NCBI GenBank assembly: GCA_028023455.1
Contig: JAQFVV010000021.1
Location: 1,362,001-1,426,000, forward strand
Direction of reading: 5' to 3'
Length of the DNA: 64,000 nucleotides
From: Epiperipatus broadwayi
Taxonomy: Eukaryota; Onychophora; Udeonychophora; Euonychophora; Peripatidae
Position 1 is the first letter of the stretch, and each line of letters opens with the position of its first letter. Below are positions 35,680 through 49,513 of the stretch, in pieces. The translations under genes and the position numbers were made by a program. The notes beneath the pieces are model-generated. The model was given only the letters and a program-made list of their open reading frames with translations, ran no database searches and had not been told where the DNA came from.

Positions 35680-37935
35680 CCAATCATCATCTTCACGACT
35701 GAATCTACCACACAACTAATGCTACAAATTTTAAACACTTGAGAAAATTAATACTTTAATATAATTTGATTTACAAGTATCAGATTTTCTGCACTAACAA
35801 TTTTGATACCATCCACCTTAGGTAAATAGATTAACGTTTATTGCTAATCATTTATTAAATTAGAGATTATCTCTAGCTCAGACATAAACTTTAACTCAGC
35901 TAAAATTAATATGTTTTATTCACGTGTTTAAGCACGTGTGATCCAAGTTAGTTTTGGCTGTAAGAATATTGAAAATAATATAGATTTTTTTTTTCTTTCA
36001 GTTGTAAATTTAAATATATATATTTTAAAATTGCACACTTAAAAAAATTGCTATTTTGAATATAATAAACAAAAATTTTCAACTTGCAAAACACTTTAAA
36101 AGTAAAAAAAAACCCACAGCAATAATACAAAACATTCAGTGTAAATGCAGAAATTTCTTTTAAGTGTTTATGTGCATCCAGTTCACTCATTAAGAGATCT
36201 GTTTCTGGGCCACAAATACTTTAAACAGTTTCCTCTTAAACTAAAAGGATGCGCTATTATTTATTAAATTGCCCTAGCAGGAAGAGAGATTGTTTTCAGT
36301 TGGAAGTTTTCGAAGGCCTTTGATCTTTAAACGTTATTTTTCATTACGTGCTTAGTTATTTTATTTTTTAATATATATATAACTTCAGTATAACATACAG
36401 ACGTGTGTATTTAATTATAATGTAGTGCGTAGTTTTTAAAACAATTTCTAAGGTTGTAATAAAAGTTCAAAATCAATACCAGTTTCACATACTTGAATTA
36501 CCGTTAAATTTCAACTCTGTTCATCTGGAGAAAAGAAAGTGTTAAGCTAATAAATTTACTATCACTAAAAAGTTCACCAAAATGGAAAAATAATTAAATT
36601 AAGTAATAAACGAAAGTATTTATATAAAGTTTACATTTTTTACTATTATTTTATATGATTTCAAATACGCTTCCATTAAAAATTAAAAGTCTATTTTTAA
36701 GTAGACAAATATGAACTTTAACCCTCTACTTACTCAATGCTACAACCGTAAGAAAAAAATATTTCTAATTCATTGTGCATGTTATGTTCGAAGACAGAAT
36801 CGCTGTAACTAGGCAAAAGAATGATATGACAAAATGATAGCATTTAATCATTGTCAATGGTGTTTTGCGATTCTTGTTACTCTGTGAACAACAATTATTT
36901 TAACAGCGTAAATTTATATCACAAAATAATGCTGACATTTAGATCATAATATATGTAAATTTGCGATTTAGAAAAAACTATCACTTATAATTATCATCTT
37001 ATTTATGAATTTAATTAGCAGTTACATTAGGTATTCTGTGAAGTTTGTGTTGATGTCTTTTAACACATCCAGAGCCAATTTGCAGGTGTTAGGCATCCAA
37101 ATGCATGGTTTTCTCAGGTGTTCACATTTCCAAAGTTATTTAAGAAAATTGCTTTCGGATACTTATTTCATTGCTTAAAAATAAATTATAATATACGTAT
37201 ATACTGTAGATATTATGTAATAAAATAAATTCTACAATATCATCAATTATCAACTATTACAATAACAAATTTTGGTATAAAACAATATTTATTATTTTCA
37301 TACCATTTCCATATTTCTTATACAATTTAACAATACTATTTTTAATATATCACAACTTTATTCTTACAGTTTTGATTGCTAAGCCAGGTTTTTGATACAG
37401 TGTAGCCTATCCACATGTGTATAAACATGCATTAAACTAGTCACTGATTAAAATAGATTTGCATATTTGCATGTGTAAAATGACTTAGAAGTTGGCTGTA
37501 TCATTTGATTAAATGACAAATGCATGCAAAGAGGTAATGCTACTGGTTCTTATATTTATGGAATTCTTAGAGTTAATTAAGTGCCATGCTTTGTTTACTT
37601 TTCACTTTCTATTATTATTTTCTAGGCAAATAATTTTAGCATCAGCGGATTTAAAGAAATGATTAGATTTAATTAACTATAAAAATCTCCATCTATATGC
37701 AAATATATTACGATTATCATAATTGCTCCTTGGAAGGAATAGAACAATAAGTTATATTTAGTAATGATAGATTGAGCTATGATCTGTAATTTTATTTTAC
37801 TTTTGAATCCACCATTTTAGCCCAGTGCTAAATGATGCAGCATATCTTGTAGTGGGTTCCAGTAAAATGATGTATAATTCTCTTTCCAAACTGCCTGCAG
37901 TGCCATCTCTGAATGAATTCATGCATTACATAGCA
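35680..37935. other. AT-rich stretch, nothing recognised
   Basis: No coding or structural signal supported. The short minus-strand frame at 35948-36190 is low complexity. Confidence 0.4.
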
Positions 37936-37940
37936 ACATA

Positions 37941-38128
37941 GTAATATCTATTAAGGCAATAAACCTAAAGCATGTGCGGTTGAAAGTGCGAAGGTAGGAA
38001 CCTCTACAGGTCTTAACCACAAGCTTATGCATTGGAAGAAAAGAGCTTGTGGTTAAGACCTGTAGAGGTCCCTACCTTCACATTTTCAACCGCACATGCT
38101 TTAGGTTTATTGCCTTAATAGACATTAC
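37941..38128. repeat. Near-perfect 85-bp-arm hairpin
   Basis: Arms 37941-38025 and 38044-38128 are inverted complements with only a handful of mismatches (for example GTGCGAAGG versus CCTTCACAT), separated by an 18-base loop. No matching family member was found in the window. Could be a young MITE or a palindromic duplication; transcription would give a long double-stranded hairpin. Confidence 0.85.
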
Positions 38129-38399
38129 TTACATAATCAATGTGTGTTAAATAAATTTATAATTATAGCAACATAGTTTAGCTGTTCATTACATAAATTT
38201 TAATATGCTAGACATTCAGGATCCTGAGTTACAACATGAATTCTGTCAGTATGTTTTGTAACATCATGAATCATTTACACTGTTCTTCCTACCATCACAA
38301 AATTTTGAAAACCATTTGAAAACTTTATTGCTGTTCATGGCTTCACTGCCATATGTAACATGGAAAGAGAGTCAGTCACCTCTTCTCTGGAATACTCTA

Positions 38400-38605
38400 T
38401 TTAAATCCAAGATGCATTGCAATGCACTGTGGCTTTTTCTTATACACAATCAGGAATATCTCAGCCACTATCTCAGAGAAACCAGTTAGTCTCTTCACCT
38501 TTCTTTTTCATTCCCTGCCCTAAATTTTCCCATATTCTTCTCTATTCTGCTCCATCCCATTTCCACAATATAATCTTTGTCAACTCCATGGCCTTTATAT
38601 CTCCA
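38400..38605 (+). repeat. Dispersed repeat copy 1
   Basis: TCTGCTCCATCCCATTTCCA and surrounding ~180 bp match the minus strand of 56965-57130. Both read as broken coding-like sequence without an intact frame. Origin not identified. Confidence 0.55.
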
Positions 38606-38700
38606 TAAGGTAGTGCCACCTAGTGCAAGTTGTAGTAATCAAAAGATGCAAAATAGCTTGAACTTAATGACACTGTTGTTTGGAGAAAGTTGTCACTATT
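38605..38700 (+). mobile_element. Family 3 terminal fragment
   Basis: AAGGTAGTGCCACCTAGTGC followed by GTAATCAAAAGATGC matches the left terminus of the family 3 elements; no ribozyme core. Confidence 0.45.
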
Positions 38701-38959
38701 TTAATAGCATGTATATGCATAAGAAGTGGTGATCGCATGTTGTTTTAATGGTTGGAGATGCATATCAAAAACCTCCATATTATATCTCAAAATATATTGT
38801 TTCTAAATATTACAAGTATTTTCACTCATTAGCAACTTAAGAATATTAAAAAATAAATTTATTTTCATAAAAACTGGATAATGCAAGAAATCATAGATTA
38901 TGTGAAGAAAGGTATCCAAGTATCATTTTGAATTGTGGTAATATGATATAATGATCGAA

Positions 38960-40205
38960 ATGCAAGTGAAGATCGAATCTAACTGCAAACTACAATATCT
39001 GCTCTACAAGGTGCCATCTAGGCATTTAAACCTAGAAAAATTTATAGAGTAGGCAGATACGCGCTGTTAAGATTCCACTTTATTTAAATATTCAGATCGT
39101 TAGCCCAAGTCACTAGCTCAGTGGAGACGCAAAGATAAAAATCTATATCTTAATTTATATCTTAAATATAAATAAATAAAAGCCACTGCCAGAAATTAAC
39201 GCATAAAAATATTTATTTACGCACATATAAAATAACATTTAAATTTTGAGGAATAAATTGGAATAAGTTTAACATTTTAGATTTTTCTATTAATCTTTAG
39301 TTTTACATTTAACTAAGTTTCAATGAGTTTAATATTTTATTTAGATAGTTGAGTATGAATAGACTACATAGATCTGCATTTGAAAAAAAAAAATTCTTCC
39401 CTGATTTAACCTTAGGCAACAAATTTCGCAATCTAACCAGCGCCAATCCATCTGATACATTTATGTATTCAATGTAGCGTGAAAATACGGCAACACAAAA
39501 TACTATACTGTCAGGAATGTACATCTGATCAGTAAGTAGAATTAGAGAAGACATTGTCTCTCCACCAACAGGAATGTTACATCTGTTGGCAAGTAGAACA
39601 ATAAACATAAAACTCCATAGGAATGGACTGCGGTCCTTTGCCATCTCACAAACCCATCCATAGGCAAACAGAAGGTGTGTGGCGTATATATATAATCCTG
39701 CCCGTAGCGGATCTCATACTACATCTACAATTACACAAATATATCCAATCCATTGAACCAATTCAACTACGAAATGCATAACCTAAGATTACCCTCCCTT
39801 AATATAACTTTACAAAACTATATAGCCATTCACGCCTGACTTAAATTGAACATTTAAATACGTTCACACAGATTATTTTTATACAGTTTGTTTTATAATG
39901 TTGAGTATAGATCGGCTGCACAGATTCCACGGTCAAAAACATTCAAATTAAACACAATCGATCAAAATACAAAATCATCGATAACGTCAATTGCAAAAGG
40001 GAATACACAAGGCCCCATGGCATTCATTGTAAGATGCCTGCATTAACATTGTTAACCTATATATTCTAATCAAATGTGAAAACTTCAACATAATCAACCG
40101 CTAACGAATCTATGCAACGTCTATACCCAACCTCAATTTCATCATTTAAAATTTAAACAATAAAGAATTTTTACAATAAGAAAAAAAAATGGAAATGATT
40201 TTTAT
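38960..40205 (-). repeat. Dispersed 1.3 kb repeat, possible solo LTR, copy 2
   Basis: Minus-strand partner of 870-2185 with block order A-B-C. A 111-residue minus-strand frame (39644-39309) covers block B; the corresponding frame in copy 1 is shorter and diverged, so it is not called a gene. Contains the small palindrome CTAGG...GCCTAG in block C. Confidence 0.6.
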
Positions 40206-40209
40206 CAAT

Positions 40210-42035
40210 CGGAAAACATATAAAATTAAACATTATTAATTTGATTTTAAACTTAAAAAAGTCAGAAGTTCATAAGCTTGAACGAAAGTTCTTAATTATT
40301 TTTAAATTTAGAGTTCATGTCAATATAGCTTACGGTAGAAGAGTCCATGTTTCTGCTTTTAATTCCCGTGCTGCCTCCATTGGAAGATAATGTTCTGGAG
40401 ATGGCAATAGCTGGTTCAAGGTATCACAGTCTTTTCCTTTTTCTTTTTTTTAAATAGAGAGTATGGTATGTGCGTCCTACCACAACTCTCAAACACACAA
40501 CACTGGAACTGTCAGAAAAAACTGTATTTCCCTTTTTATATTAATCCACACGGATTCAATCAACAAAACATCACTAATCCATCACTTTCATTAGGGTCCG
40601 AGCCAAGGCTTAGTGCTTCCATTGGTCAAGCTAATTTTTCTTTATTTTCTTATCTATCTTTCATCAGATCATTTTAATTATACAAGAGCCCAAGGCTAGC
40701 TTGCTTTTCAAACAATTTATAAACAATCATTTCAATTTACAGATTACAAGAATTAATTAATACCTATTTTTATTTTTTAAATCTTGTACTTTTTTTTTTT
40801 TATAAAAAAAGTACGTTCAAATACTTATTTATTTGTTTTTTTTTTTTAAATATTTTTAAAGTTTGGCATCTGTGCGAATGTATATACGTTTAACAAACAT
40901 TTTAATTTTAGCGTTTAGTTTTTTACTTTTATTTGCGAACTTTTAAGTTTTTATTTTAAATTAATGTAACGACATATTTATATATCGTTACAATGAAAGA
41001 CATTTAAAAATATTAATGAGTGCAATCTTTTCTATAACTTAACAGATTTTTTTATAACAATTGTCATTATTATTAGCAAATATATATAGCCATACTAATT
41101 GCAGAAATAAAAAGAAAACAGAAAAATAAGGTATGCGTATGTTATTACATATATAAGGCATTGTCATTATGTAGCTATGATAGGAAAAACCTCATGTCCT
41201 TATTTTATTAGGGCTCAAAATGATTTTTGGCTAAAAGAGCTAAAAGAAATGTAGCTATGATTTGTGCGAATATTTTCATATAGAAAAAATGAAACGGTTG
41301 GAATTAGAATAGCTGTATGTATAACTGAAGGATGTAAATATGATTGGACAATTACACAATTTTTTTATCAAGTTGCTGTAAGAAGGTCCTAATGGGTGTA
41401 AATCTTATGATGAGCAATCCTTATACTAACCTATGTGAAGATAGAAAAATAAAAAACGTAAAAAAAAGAATGAAAGAATACAAAGAGAAGAGAGGAAGAA
41501 ACTGTGTTGAAAGCGATAATTACATTCTTATTTATAATAACAACTAGCAAAAAAAAGTTAATAATGCCCTTTATAAGTTGAATAAATATAGCATGCTTTT
41601 TCATTTTTAATATCTTTAACAACTTCTTTATAGTTTTCATTTCCTTTATGACAATCCTCCAGGGTCTTCAACTGTAAAATGTTGAATTATTTACTTTCTT
41701 GTCGCAAAATTGATTTTTCATTTCTTTAAATAAATATTCAGTTTCTGAGTAGATGAATTTTTCATTCTGGCTTTTTTTAAAAAATCTAAATTTATGACTA
41801 ACCCTTAGTTATCATGCGTAAATATGTATCAAGTGTGTGTTGTCTCATGGCTAAATTCAATTGGGCAGATAGATGGATGAATAAAAGAAATTGATCGCCC
41901 ACTAACAGAATAAATTATTTATCTGTCAAAATACAGGGGAAAAGAAGAAATAAAAATAAGATTGTACGATATGTACTTTTTGCTATTTCATAAACAACGT
42001 TATACGTGATTATAATTTAAGCTATAAATATCTTT
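40210..42035. other. AT-rich stretch, nothing recognised
   Basis: Short frames (for example 40468-40677) show no motif. T- and A-rich homopolymers are frequent. Confidence 0.4.
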
Positions 42036-42039
42036 ACGG

Positions 42040-42245
42040 AAGACCTCCTGATCAACAGTTGTGCATCAACCTGCCATGCTTATGACTTGAGTTTAAATCC
42101 AGGAAATACAGACTTAAGTTTTTTTTAGTGAAAGTGTAATCAGGCTTAAGTTTTTTATCTTTCTTATATCTGATTTACAGATACCATGTCTGAGTATTTA
42201 ATATAGGTTGGTAAATGGGTACCTAGCTATTCTTTGCTAGAAAAT
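42040..42245 (+). mobile_element. tRNA-related SINE, second family, copy 2
   Basis: GAGTTTAAATCCAGG (B-box-like, about 42090-42104) and tail GGTAAATGGGTACCTAGCTA, matching the copy at 14780-14995. Confidence 0.55.
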
Positions 42246-42779
42246 ATATAAAAAAAAATTAAATCGTCATGGCACATCAATTGGAAAACCTGTTGAGTAA
42301 TGTCTTTACTTTTCTTTCATGAGAGGCTATTGGAAATTTTATTGATTTAAAGTGAGGTTTGAATTCAGAGGGTTCACTAGTGAAAGTAAATACCAGTAAA
42401 TCCTTTAAGGACATGGGTATAATATTCTTACCATTTTAGAATCCATTATTTCATCAGGCTGCAACAGTAGTACAAAGAACTGTTTTTAAAAGCATGCATT
42501 GAGAGTATAGCTGAGAAAGTCACATGATTTTTTGTTAACATTATATTTGCCATATAATCAATCAAGGGTCATAGTTCAGATTAAAGTATATATTTTCCTT
42601 TATTAGGCATTAATCAAATAGTATTTTGCTGAACGTCAAGTTACTTTTATGCTGAGCCAATGAATGCAAAGCTTATATATAAACATGTTAAGATTAAACA
42701 CATTGTTATTAGTATATTGATGACTCAGACACTGCTTCACTAAACATGAAAGAACAAGTCAAACATCTAAATTTAATTT

Positions 42780-42804
42780 TGTGTGTGTGTGTGTGTGCTG
42801 TGTG
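42780..42804. repeat. (GT)n microsatellite
   Basis: Short GT dinucleotide run. Confidence 0.85.
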
Positions 42805-43035
42805 TAAATATTAAATAAAGGAAATTAAAAGAGATATTTTAAAAAAATTATAATTTTTGATGAGGTTATATTTTAGATCATATCATTGGAAATGAAGATA
42901 TCAGGCCACACCAACCAAAGTAGAAGCAGTACAAAATTTCTCCATACTAAGGCCAAAATGTTGATCTGTAATTTTTTGTGAGCTGTTTAATTTATATAAC
43001 AGATATTTTTTTGTCATCTGGAACTTTTGTTACAC

Positions 43036-43570
43036 TTCCTAGAAAAAGATGGACATTGGAGATGGACATTTACAAACAATGAAGCACTGGAGAAAATAAA
43101 AAAATTTTTTTTTTCAGCAAGTAATGCCAGCATACTCTTGACTGCAAAAAATCTCTTTTGATTCAAACAGATAGCAATGATTATAGTTATTTTATTTCAA
43201 ATCCAAGAGGACAGTCTATCTGAAATCTTTTATTTTATAATATTACTATTAATTGGTCCAGAAATTAATTAAATGGTAACAGAGAATAAAATTCTAGACA
43301 TATAGTCTGAGCATTCCAAAAAGTTTAACAATTTCTACTTGAGTCTTAGCGTACTATGAAAACTGATCACAAAAGCCTTCAATTTCTAAATCATGGGTAA
43401 CTACTTATCAGCTGTTTTATTTGTTGGAGTATTATGTTCCTTCAGGAATTTGAGTACTCTATTAAATATAGTATTACCAAGTCAAAAAATGTGGTTGCTG
43501 GTACCCTTGGTGATATATCCATATGTTGAACAACTAAGCATTGAAGATGTATATATAATGGCTTTAAGTC
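43036..43570 (+). pseudogene. Decayed Ty3/gypsy pol: RT thumb and RNase H
   Basis: Read across several frames, the sequence gives landmarks in the correct order: HWRWTFTNNEALEKIKKF (start of the connection region after the reverse transcriptase), FLIQTDSNDYSYF (RNase H first Asp, as in QTDASDYG), then TDHKSLQFLN (the conserved TDHKSL motif), and FLQEFEYSIKY followed by NVVAGTLG (equivalent of ...NVVADALSR). Frameshifts and stops lie between them, so it is dead. It is not inside either gag-only element and has no visible LTRs. The 103-residue open frame at 43393-43704 is a shadow in another phase. Confidence 0.75.
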
Positions 43571-44500
43571 TAACCATCATTGTGTTGATAGAAAAGGATT
43601 TACAGCTAAAAGACAAAGGCAACATAAAGATGGAGACTTTTAAACTATTAATTTCATATTTAGAAAGCAATGTGGATATCCATTATATTAAAAGTCAGAT
43701 ATAAGACATCAATATAAAATAGAACTGATGTTCAAATACTGTGTAAAAGAAATACTGATGACATTGAAGATAATAATTCCTCAATCCATGCTTATCTATC
43801 TTATAGAAAGTTTGTATAGACAATAAGGAGTTTGAAAAATGGAGCCAGTATTAGACCACATATGTATGGTGTCATTGCAGTTCCCACTGAAAAGGGTGAA
43901 GAATGCATTTGTAACACATGTTAATAAAATATATGCTGATCTACTGCCACATATTTATCCTGAAAATAAGGGAGCAATGTTGTGAAAAAAATTTTCTGTA
44001 CTACTATCCTCATTCAAGGGGATTAAATATTTGGTTATGACTTAGTCCTTTTTTCAAAATTTGCAGCAGCACATCAGGTGAATACCAATTGCACTGTTAT
44101 TTACTTGAAAATTATTATCTTCTCAAAATTTTTTAGCCAAATGCTATCATATCTTACCACAACATTTTTTTCTGTTCACAGAATGAAAACAAATGAATCA
44201 CCAAGCAAAATATATATGATACACTTGCCTCTATTTCAAATCCCAATCAAACCTATGCAAAAAGGGTTATGTGGAAGTTGGGTCTATCATTCCAGACTTA
44301 TATTCATTGAAATCATTAGGCATGTGTTACACAAGAGCTGCAAATGGTGAATTATATTAACTGGAACAAGAATGAATTCATTGACTTTGTCTCTGCTGAC
44401 TTGCATCTAGGGAAATATAGTTCTTCTTGTTTAAGACACAATTGCACATGATAAAAATAATAGAGAGTCTGATTAAACATGGATTAATAAAGAAAAAAAC
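43571..44500 (+). other. Unassigned, possibly decayed coding sequence
   Basis: Lies where an integrase would follow the pol relic, but no HHCC or DDE pattern was recognised. Slightly richer in coding-like codons than its surroundings. Identity unknown. Confidence 0.3.
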
Positions 44501-44720
44501 AGATTCAATCATTATTTGCATGTATTCTGAGCTGGTGACTAAGTGTTAGTTACAGCCATAAACAAATGCCCTTCGAATACTCTTCTTTTAAAAAATTTCT
44601 AAATTTGTATAAGGGTTTTTATGAAGTCCTTAGTCAACAAAAAGAGAATACCTTCTGGCTAAAGAATGGGAAAGAAATCAAAGGTACTTACAATGAAAGA
44701 TTTTTGAAGCTTTTTAGAAG

Positions 44721-44721
<1 letters not shown>

Positions 44722-44762
<41 letters not shown>

Positions 44763-44914
44763 CTATTTGGTAATCTGTTTTCAGAACATTACTTTCATTC
44801 CTTGTAGTGGAGTTGCAGTTCTTAGTGTCTATATAAACTTTATTGTTTAAAGAGGTTACCTTGACAACAGATTGAGATTGTTATTGTAATTGGTATTGTT
44901 TAAGTGTTGACTGC

Positions 44915-44953
<39 letters not shown>
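44722..44953. repeat. Two (TA)n runs around a short dispersed motif
   Basis: TA tracts at 44722-44757 and 44921-44953 enclose GAGGTTACCTTGACAACAG, also present near 32604. Confidence 0.6.
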
Positions 44954-44958
<5 letters not shown>

Positions 44959-44959
44959 A

Positions 44960-46640
44960 CCTACTGAAATGTGAGATGAGATTCAGTATATGGTAAAAGA
45001 TCAGTTGTAAAAAATATATATTTTTTCTTTCTTGTTTGATTTTGATGGTGGATATATTAACCTATGAAGCATTGAACTGTGTTGCTATAATGACAATAAT
45101 ATTGATATAAAATTGTTTATTATTGTACAAAATTGTAAAATGAGTATATTCATTTAAAAAAATGAATATGTGAATAATAAAACATATAGTTTGGATAAAA
45201 TTATTATTCTTTCATTAATATATGCTTTCTTAATATTGGATTTACAATAGTAAATTACGAACAATACCACTAAATGTTTACTATCTGAAATATATCTATA
45301 ATTTTATTTGTATATTATACTGGAAAGATATACATGTGAAAATATATTTCCAGAGGGGTATAGTGAGAATATATTATCAATTGTTTAATTTGTGTTTGAA
45401 GGAAAGAATAGTATTTGTATTATAAAACATCAATGTTTGTTGTATGTAATAATTCTAAAAAATTTTGTTTGCTGTTATTCTTGTATAAAATTTTTACTTG
45501 AGAGACAGGTAGTTAAAATTAACCAAAGACCTAATATGGAATATTGCTTTAGTTACTCTGATGTCAATTGGAAAAGTTATAAATAGAACTGAATGGAAAA
45601 AAATATTTTCTTGGCTTCAATAGAAATGAATCTAAGTTCCTTCATGTATTTTTTTTGCTTTTTTGCTTTTTTTTTTAAAGTATATGATTATAAAAAAGGA
45701 TAGAATGATGGAGTGAAAGCAATAATATTCACCCATTGGCTTGACAAGATTGTCAAATTTGTGAGAGGTGACAATTAAAAATATGAAATTTAATTCTTAG
45801 TATTTTAAAAAACCATGAAATGTTTCTTTGATTTAAAATGGATGCTACCTATTGTTCAATGATGAAGTCTAAATGTTAACAACAGAAAAATGTAAACAAT
45901 GATTATGTTCACTGGCTGATATAATTCTTTGAACTTCATGGATCATTTGTACACAAGATAAAAATTGGTTCAATTTCCATAGTATTATCATTGATGAAAC
46001 TAGTTTCCGTTTACTTGTAATGGCTATGAATTAATTACTTGCTAAATGAAAGGATATTTACATTTCATCATCATGAATATAAATTAGTATTTTCACATTT
46101 GAAACATTATATAGATCAAATATCTTCTGAATAAAAAGATATTTTGTATATATAGTAAATATCAGAATTAATAAAATGTGCTTCAAATCTAATAGCTTTT
46201 CAGAATATTTCTACTCTTTCTGGAACACCAAAATATCATTGGATCACGGTTTAAGAGATAGACATTAGAACTATGATACTATTTTGGAAATCATGTATTT
46301 AAAGACTATCCCTTAGGTTATTTACTTATATTTATTATTGCTAATTTTTTTTCTTTTCATTTAAAAAGTACAATATTTATTGATATAAATAGTAGCATAA
46401 TTTTAGGTTAAGTAGTGATTTGTTTATATACTTAAATATAAGTTATGTTTTGCTATATTTGACTTTATATTTTGCAGCATAGTAATTATTTAATTTAAAA
46501 GATTTATGTCTTTATTTATTGATTGATTATAAATTAACTTCAGCTACATCACTTATAGTAGAAGTTCAAAATAATTATATTGTAATAAGTATTTATTGTA
46601 TTTTGTTCTTTTAAATTTATATTAAGAAATAAGTAGAATC
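44960..46640. other. AT-rich stretch, nothing recognised
   Basis: No supported feature. Confidence 0.4.
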
Positions 46641-46654
46641 ATTTATATATATAT

Positions 46655-48101
46655 TGAACCGTTTTCGAATATGTGTATTCGAAACACTGGCCTCTTAGGC
46701 AGAGAAGAACATACTCGGAGAGTATGTATGCCCAAACGATAGCTATAAAATATATAACTAGCGTTACATTTCCAGGACATAACTTCTTCTCGGCTGTTGA
46801 GTTCAACACCAAGTTCAAAGCACTTTTTTTTTGTTTGTGTATAAACACGGATGCCAGCTATCTATTCAAGGATGAATAAATAACGCACTTTGAGCAATGG
46901 CCACTAACTCAATGCCTAAATCCATGACTAGCTCAGCTGTTTGTAATCACTAATAGATTATACATAATTAGTGATTAAAAGACTTGATAAAGAATTTGTT
47001 AAAAAGAATTGACCGACAAATAAAGTTTAATTTTAAAGACAATTTATTAACTAACATTTATTTACTAAATTTAAACATTTTATAATTCTAATAAAAACAC
47101 ACGCATATTTTTAAATTAACATTCTAAATAGTTTAAATATTCTTGAATATTTTCATAACAGAATACTGGGAATTTATCTACTTTGACTAATAATATTGAT
47201 ATAAGGATCACACACATATTAACTCATGCACACACATAATAATGATAATAAAGGAGTACATAGTATTTGAAATTTAATCACACACATCAATAGTTCATTT
47301 ATGTATGATATAGAGTTCATATAATTAGACTCTTGAAAGATTCGTACGAATTAATGCAATGCAATGGCTATTACAGTATAAACGAAATAAGCAAATGTTT
47401 TACCTAGGCTTTTGAATGTAGACGTAGAATTTTGTTCTCTTTGGTGGCTACTTTCGGTGAGGATATTTCCATTATGAATGCTTACCAGCCGGCTGGGACT
47501 TTTCCCTTCTGAGTTTCCTGATTTTCATGATTATTACTATCGGAAACAAATAGATACTGACGGAGATTTTCTAAGATGTTAAGCTGACATTATTTCACGG
47601 GCAGATCTGCTGTTTTCTCGGACATCTGGGCTGGAGATAAACGTGCGTTCCCAAGATCTTCTCAACACTGCATTTTGTTTGTTAACTGCTCAATTAATTT
47701 CTGAACTGCTCTACTCAATTACTTTTGTGAACTGATCTCACTCAATTAATTTGTGGAATGAATTGTCCGATAAAAAAAAGTCTATTTTTACCTGCGCCTT
47801 GTTGTCTTTCTCATATCTCCGGCAAAGATCTGTTGTCAAATTCCAATGATAATCATTTGATAAACGTGTTTTGGAAGATTGCTGTGTTTTTAATGATAAT
47901 CTTCTTTTATTTCACATACATTTTTATTTATTTACAAATCGCACATATATACGCACATATATTTTTAATACAATTTACTATTTAGTTTTAACATTATTTT
48001 TTCTTTAATGAAAAGAGATTGGTATGTTTTTCTTTAACGAAAGATTATTTTAATAATATAATTTAGATAAAATTATATGTGCCTATATCAATATATGTAC
48101 A
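46655..48101 (-). repeat. 3' LTR of element 2
   Basis: Near-identical to 50624-52044; differs by scattered substitutions and small indels, such as an extra CACATATATACG-like segment near 47940. Confidence 0.9.
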
Positions 48102-48125
48102 TTACACCGCCCCTCCTTTTTGAGA
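48102..48125 (-). promoter_or_regulatory. Polypurine tract of element 2
   Basis: Minus strand reads AAAAAGGAGGGGCGG immediately before the 3' LTR, a good plus-strand primer for reverse transcription. Confidence 0.7.
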
Positions 48126-48354
48126 GTAAAATGCTCATTTTTGACCATTTTATCTCTGACAACATTAAATATTAATTTATTATTCCTTCTAAGTTTGCCT
48201 TTTTTTATATCTTTTTCTTTCCATACTAAGGGCAATCTCCAATTATGCTTTTCTTCTTTCTATGCTGGTAACATTGCTTACAATGTTCGTCCTGGATAAT
48301 GACCACGAGGACAAACTAAATTTGTGGCACAGGGATTTTTTATAAATGAAGCTT

Positions 48355-48560
48355 CGGCTGCTGATTCTCTTGATTGGACTTTGACTAAGAAAAGGTGGCT
48401 GCAAATGGCAGGAATTTCAACTGTCCATTTCCGACTTACGCCCTGGAAAATGATTGCCTATTCTCTTGATCGGACTTTGACTAAGCAACTGCAATGGCAG
48501 GAATTTTCAACTGTCCATTTTCGACTTACGCTTTGGAAAATGAGGTACGAGATATGGGGA
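48355..48560. repeat. Two-copy ~97-bp tandem repeat inside element 2
   Basis: ATTCTCTTGATTGGACTTTG and TTCAACTGTCCATTT each occur twice at about 97-bp spacing. The 84-residue plus-strand frame over it is a by-product of the repeat. Confidence 0.75.
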
Positions 48561-48579
48561 TTCTCCCCTGAAAGGTGAC

Positions 48580-49513
48580 TTATGACTTACTCTGGTTGTT
48601 GCCAGTGCGCTTTTTTTAAAAGAGGAATGATCCCGGTCAATCCGTTGCGGGTACTAGAATTTATCCAGTCGAGAGCTTTAAACTTAACCTTAACTAAAAC
48701 ACTTCTATACTACCCTCATCCCTTTAGATTCGAACCCTTATACGCTCCTAATACAACTTAGATTGACTTTCATTTATATTATTTTTAAATTCATTACGAA
48801 CATTATTTAAATATTTAGTTTTACACTAATCTTATAATATTATCTTTAAACTATCACGGACATCAATTTACATATTTATTTATATTACAATATTACTTTA
48901 ACCCATTACTTTAACTTATATATTAACGTGCGTGTACTCAGAAAAAAACTATTTTGCTTTATTATGATTCATTCATTATTATTTTACTAGAGATTTTTTT
49001 TTTTTTTTTATCTTGATTATTTTAAATAATTTATTTACATCCTTTTCTTAACTTACGGTATTCAAAACAAACTTTTATTTTAACATGCGTATATTCAAAA
49101 AACTATTTTATTTTACTACGAATATTTTATTTATTTTCTACAGATTTATTATACTTATTTATTTAACTTGTTTTTATTTTATGTATTTCCGTTATTTTAT
49201 TCATTTATTTAATTCTACAAACATTATTTCTAAATCCTTAATTTGACCCATTTATTTAACTTGATTTTATTGATTTTTATTTATTTGAACTGTTTATTTA
49301 TGAACATTTCCTTAATTAATATGTGCGTGAAAAAAAAATCTTTTATTTTGCGAAGTCTCTGTTATTATTATTTGACAAAACAATCCATCATTTTAAATAG
49401 TGAAATTCTAATTCAGGCTTTTCACCTACATCAAAATAATTATATTAGACTCATAGTCCATTTCTGGTCCTTTTTTGTTTATTTCCTTTACTATTCCACC
49501 CGTTTACTAACTT
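48580..49513 (-). other. Element 2 interior between ORF and 3' LTR, no pol
   Basis: T-rich on the plus strand, no reverse transcriptase, RNase H or integrase motif on the minus strand. Confidence 0.55.

Noticed and set aside
39309-39644. 111-residue minus-strand frame
   Set aside because: It lies in a dispersed repeat; the equivalent frame in the copy at 1098-1316 is shorter and diverged, with no domain.
43393-43704. 103-residue open frame with hydrophobic segments
   Set aside because: Another phase of the same bases gives Ty3/gypsy RNase H landmarks (TDHKSL, FLQEFEY), so this frame is a shadow of a dead pol.
46673-46879. 68-69 residue frames on both strands repeated at 50599-50848
   Set aside because: They are duplicated only because they lie in the two LTRs of element 2; no motif.
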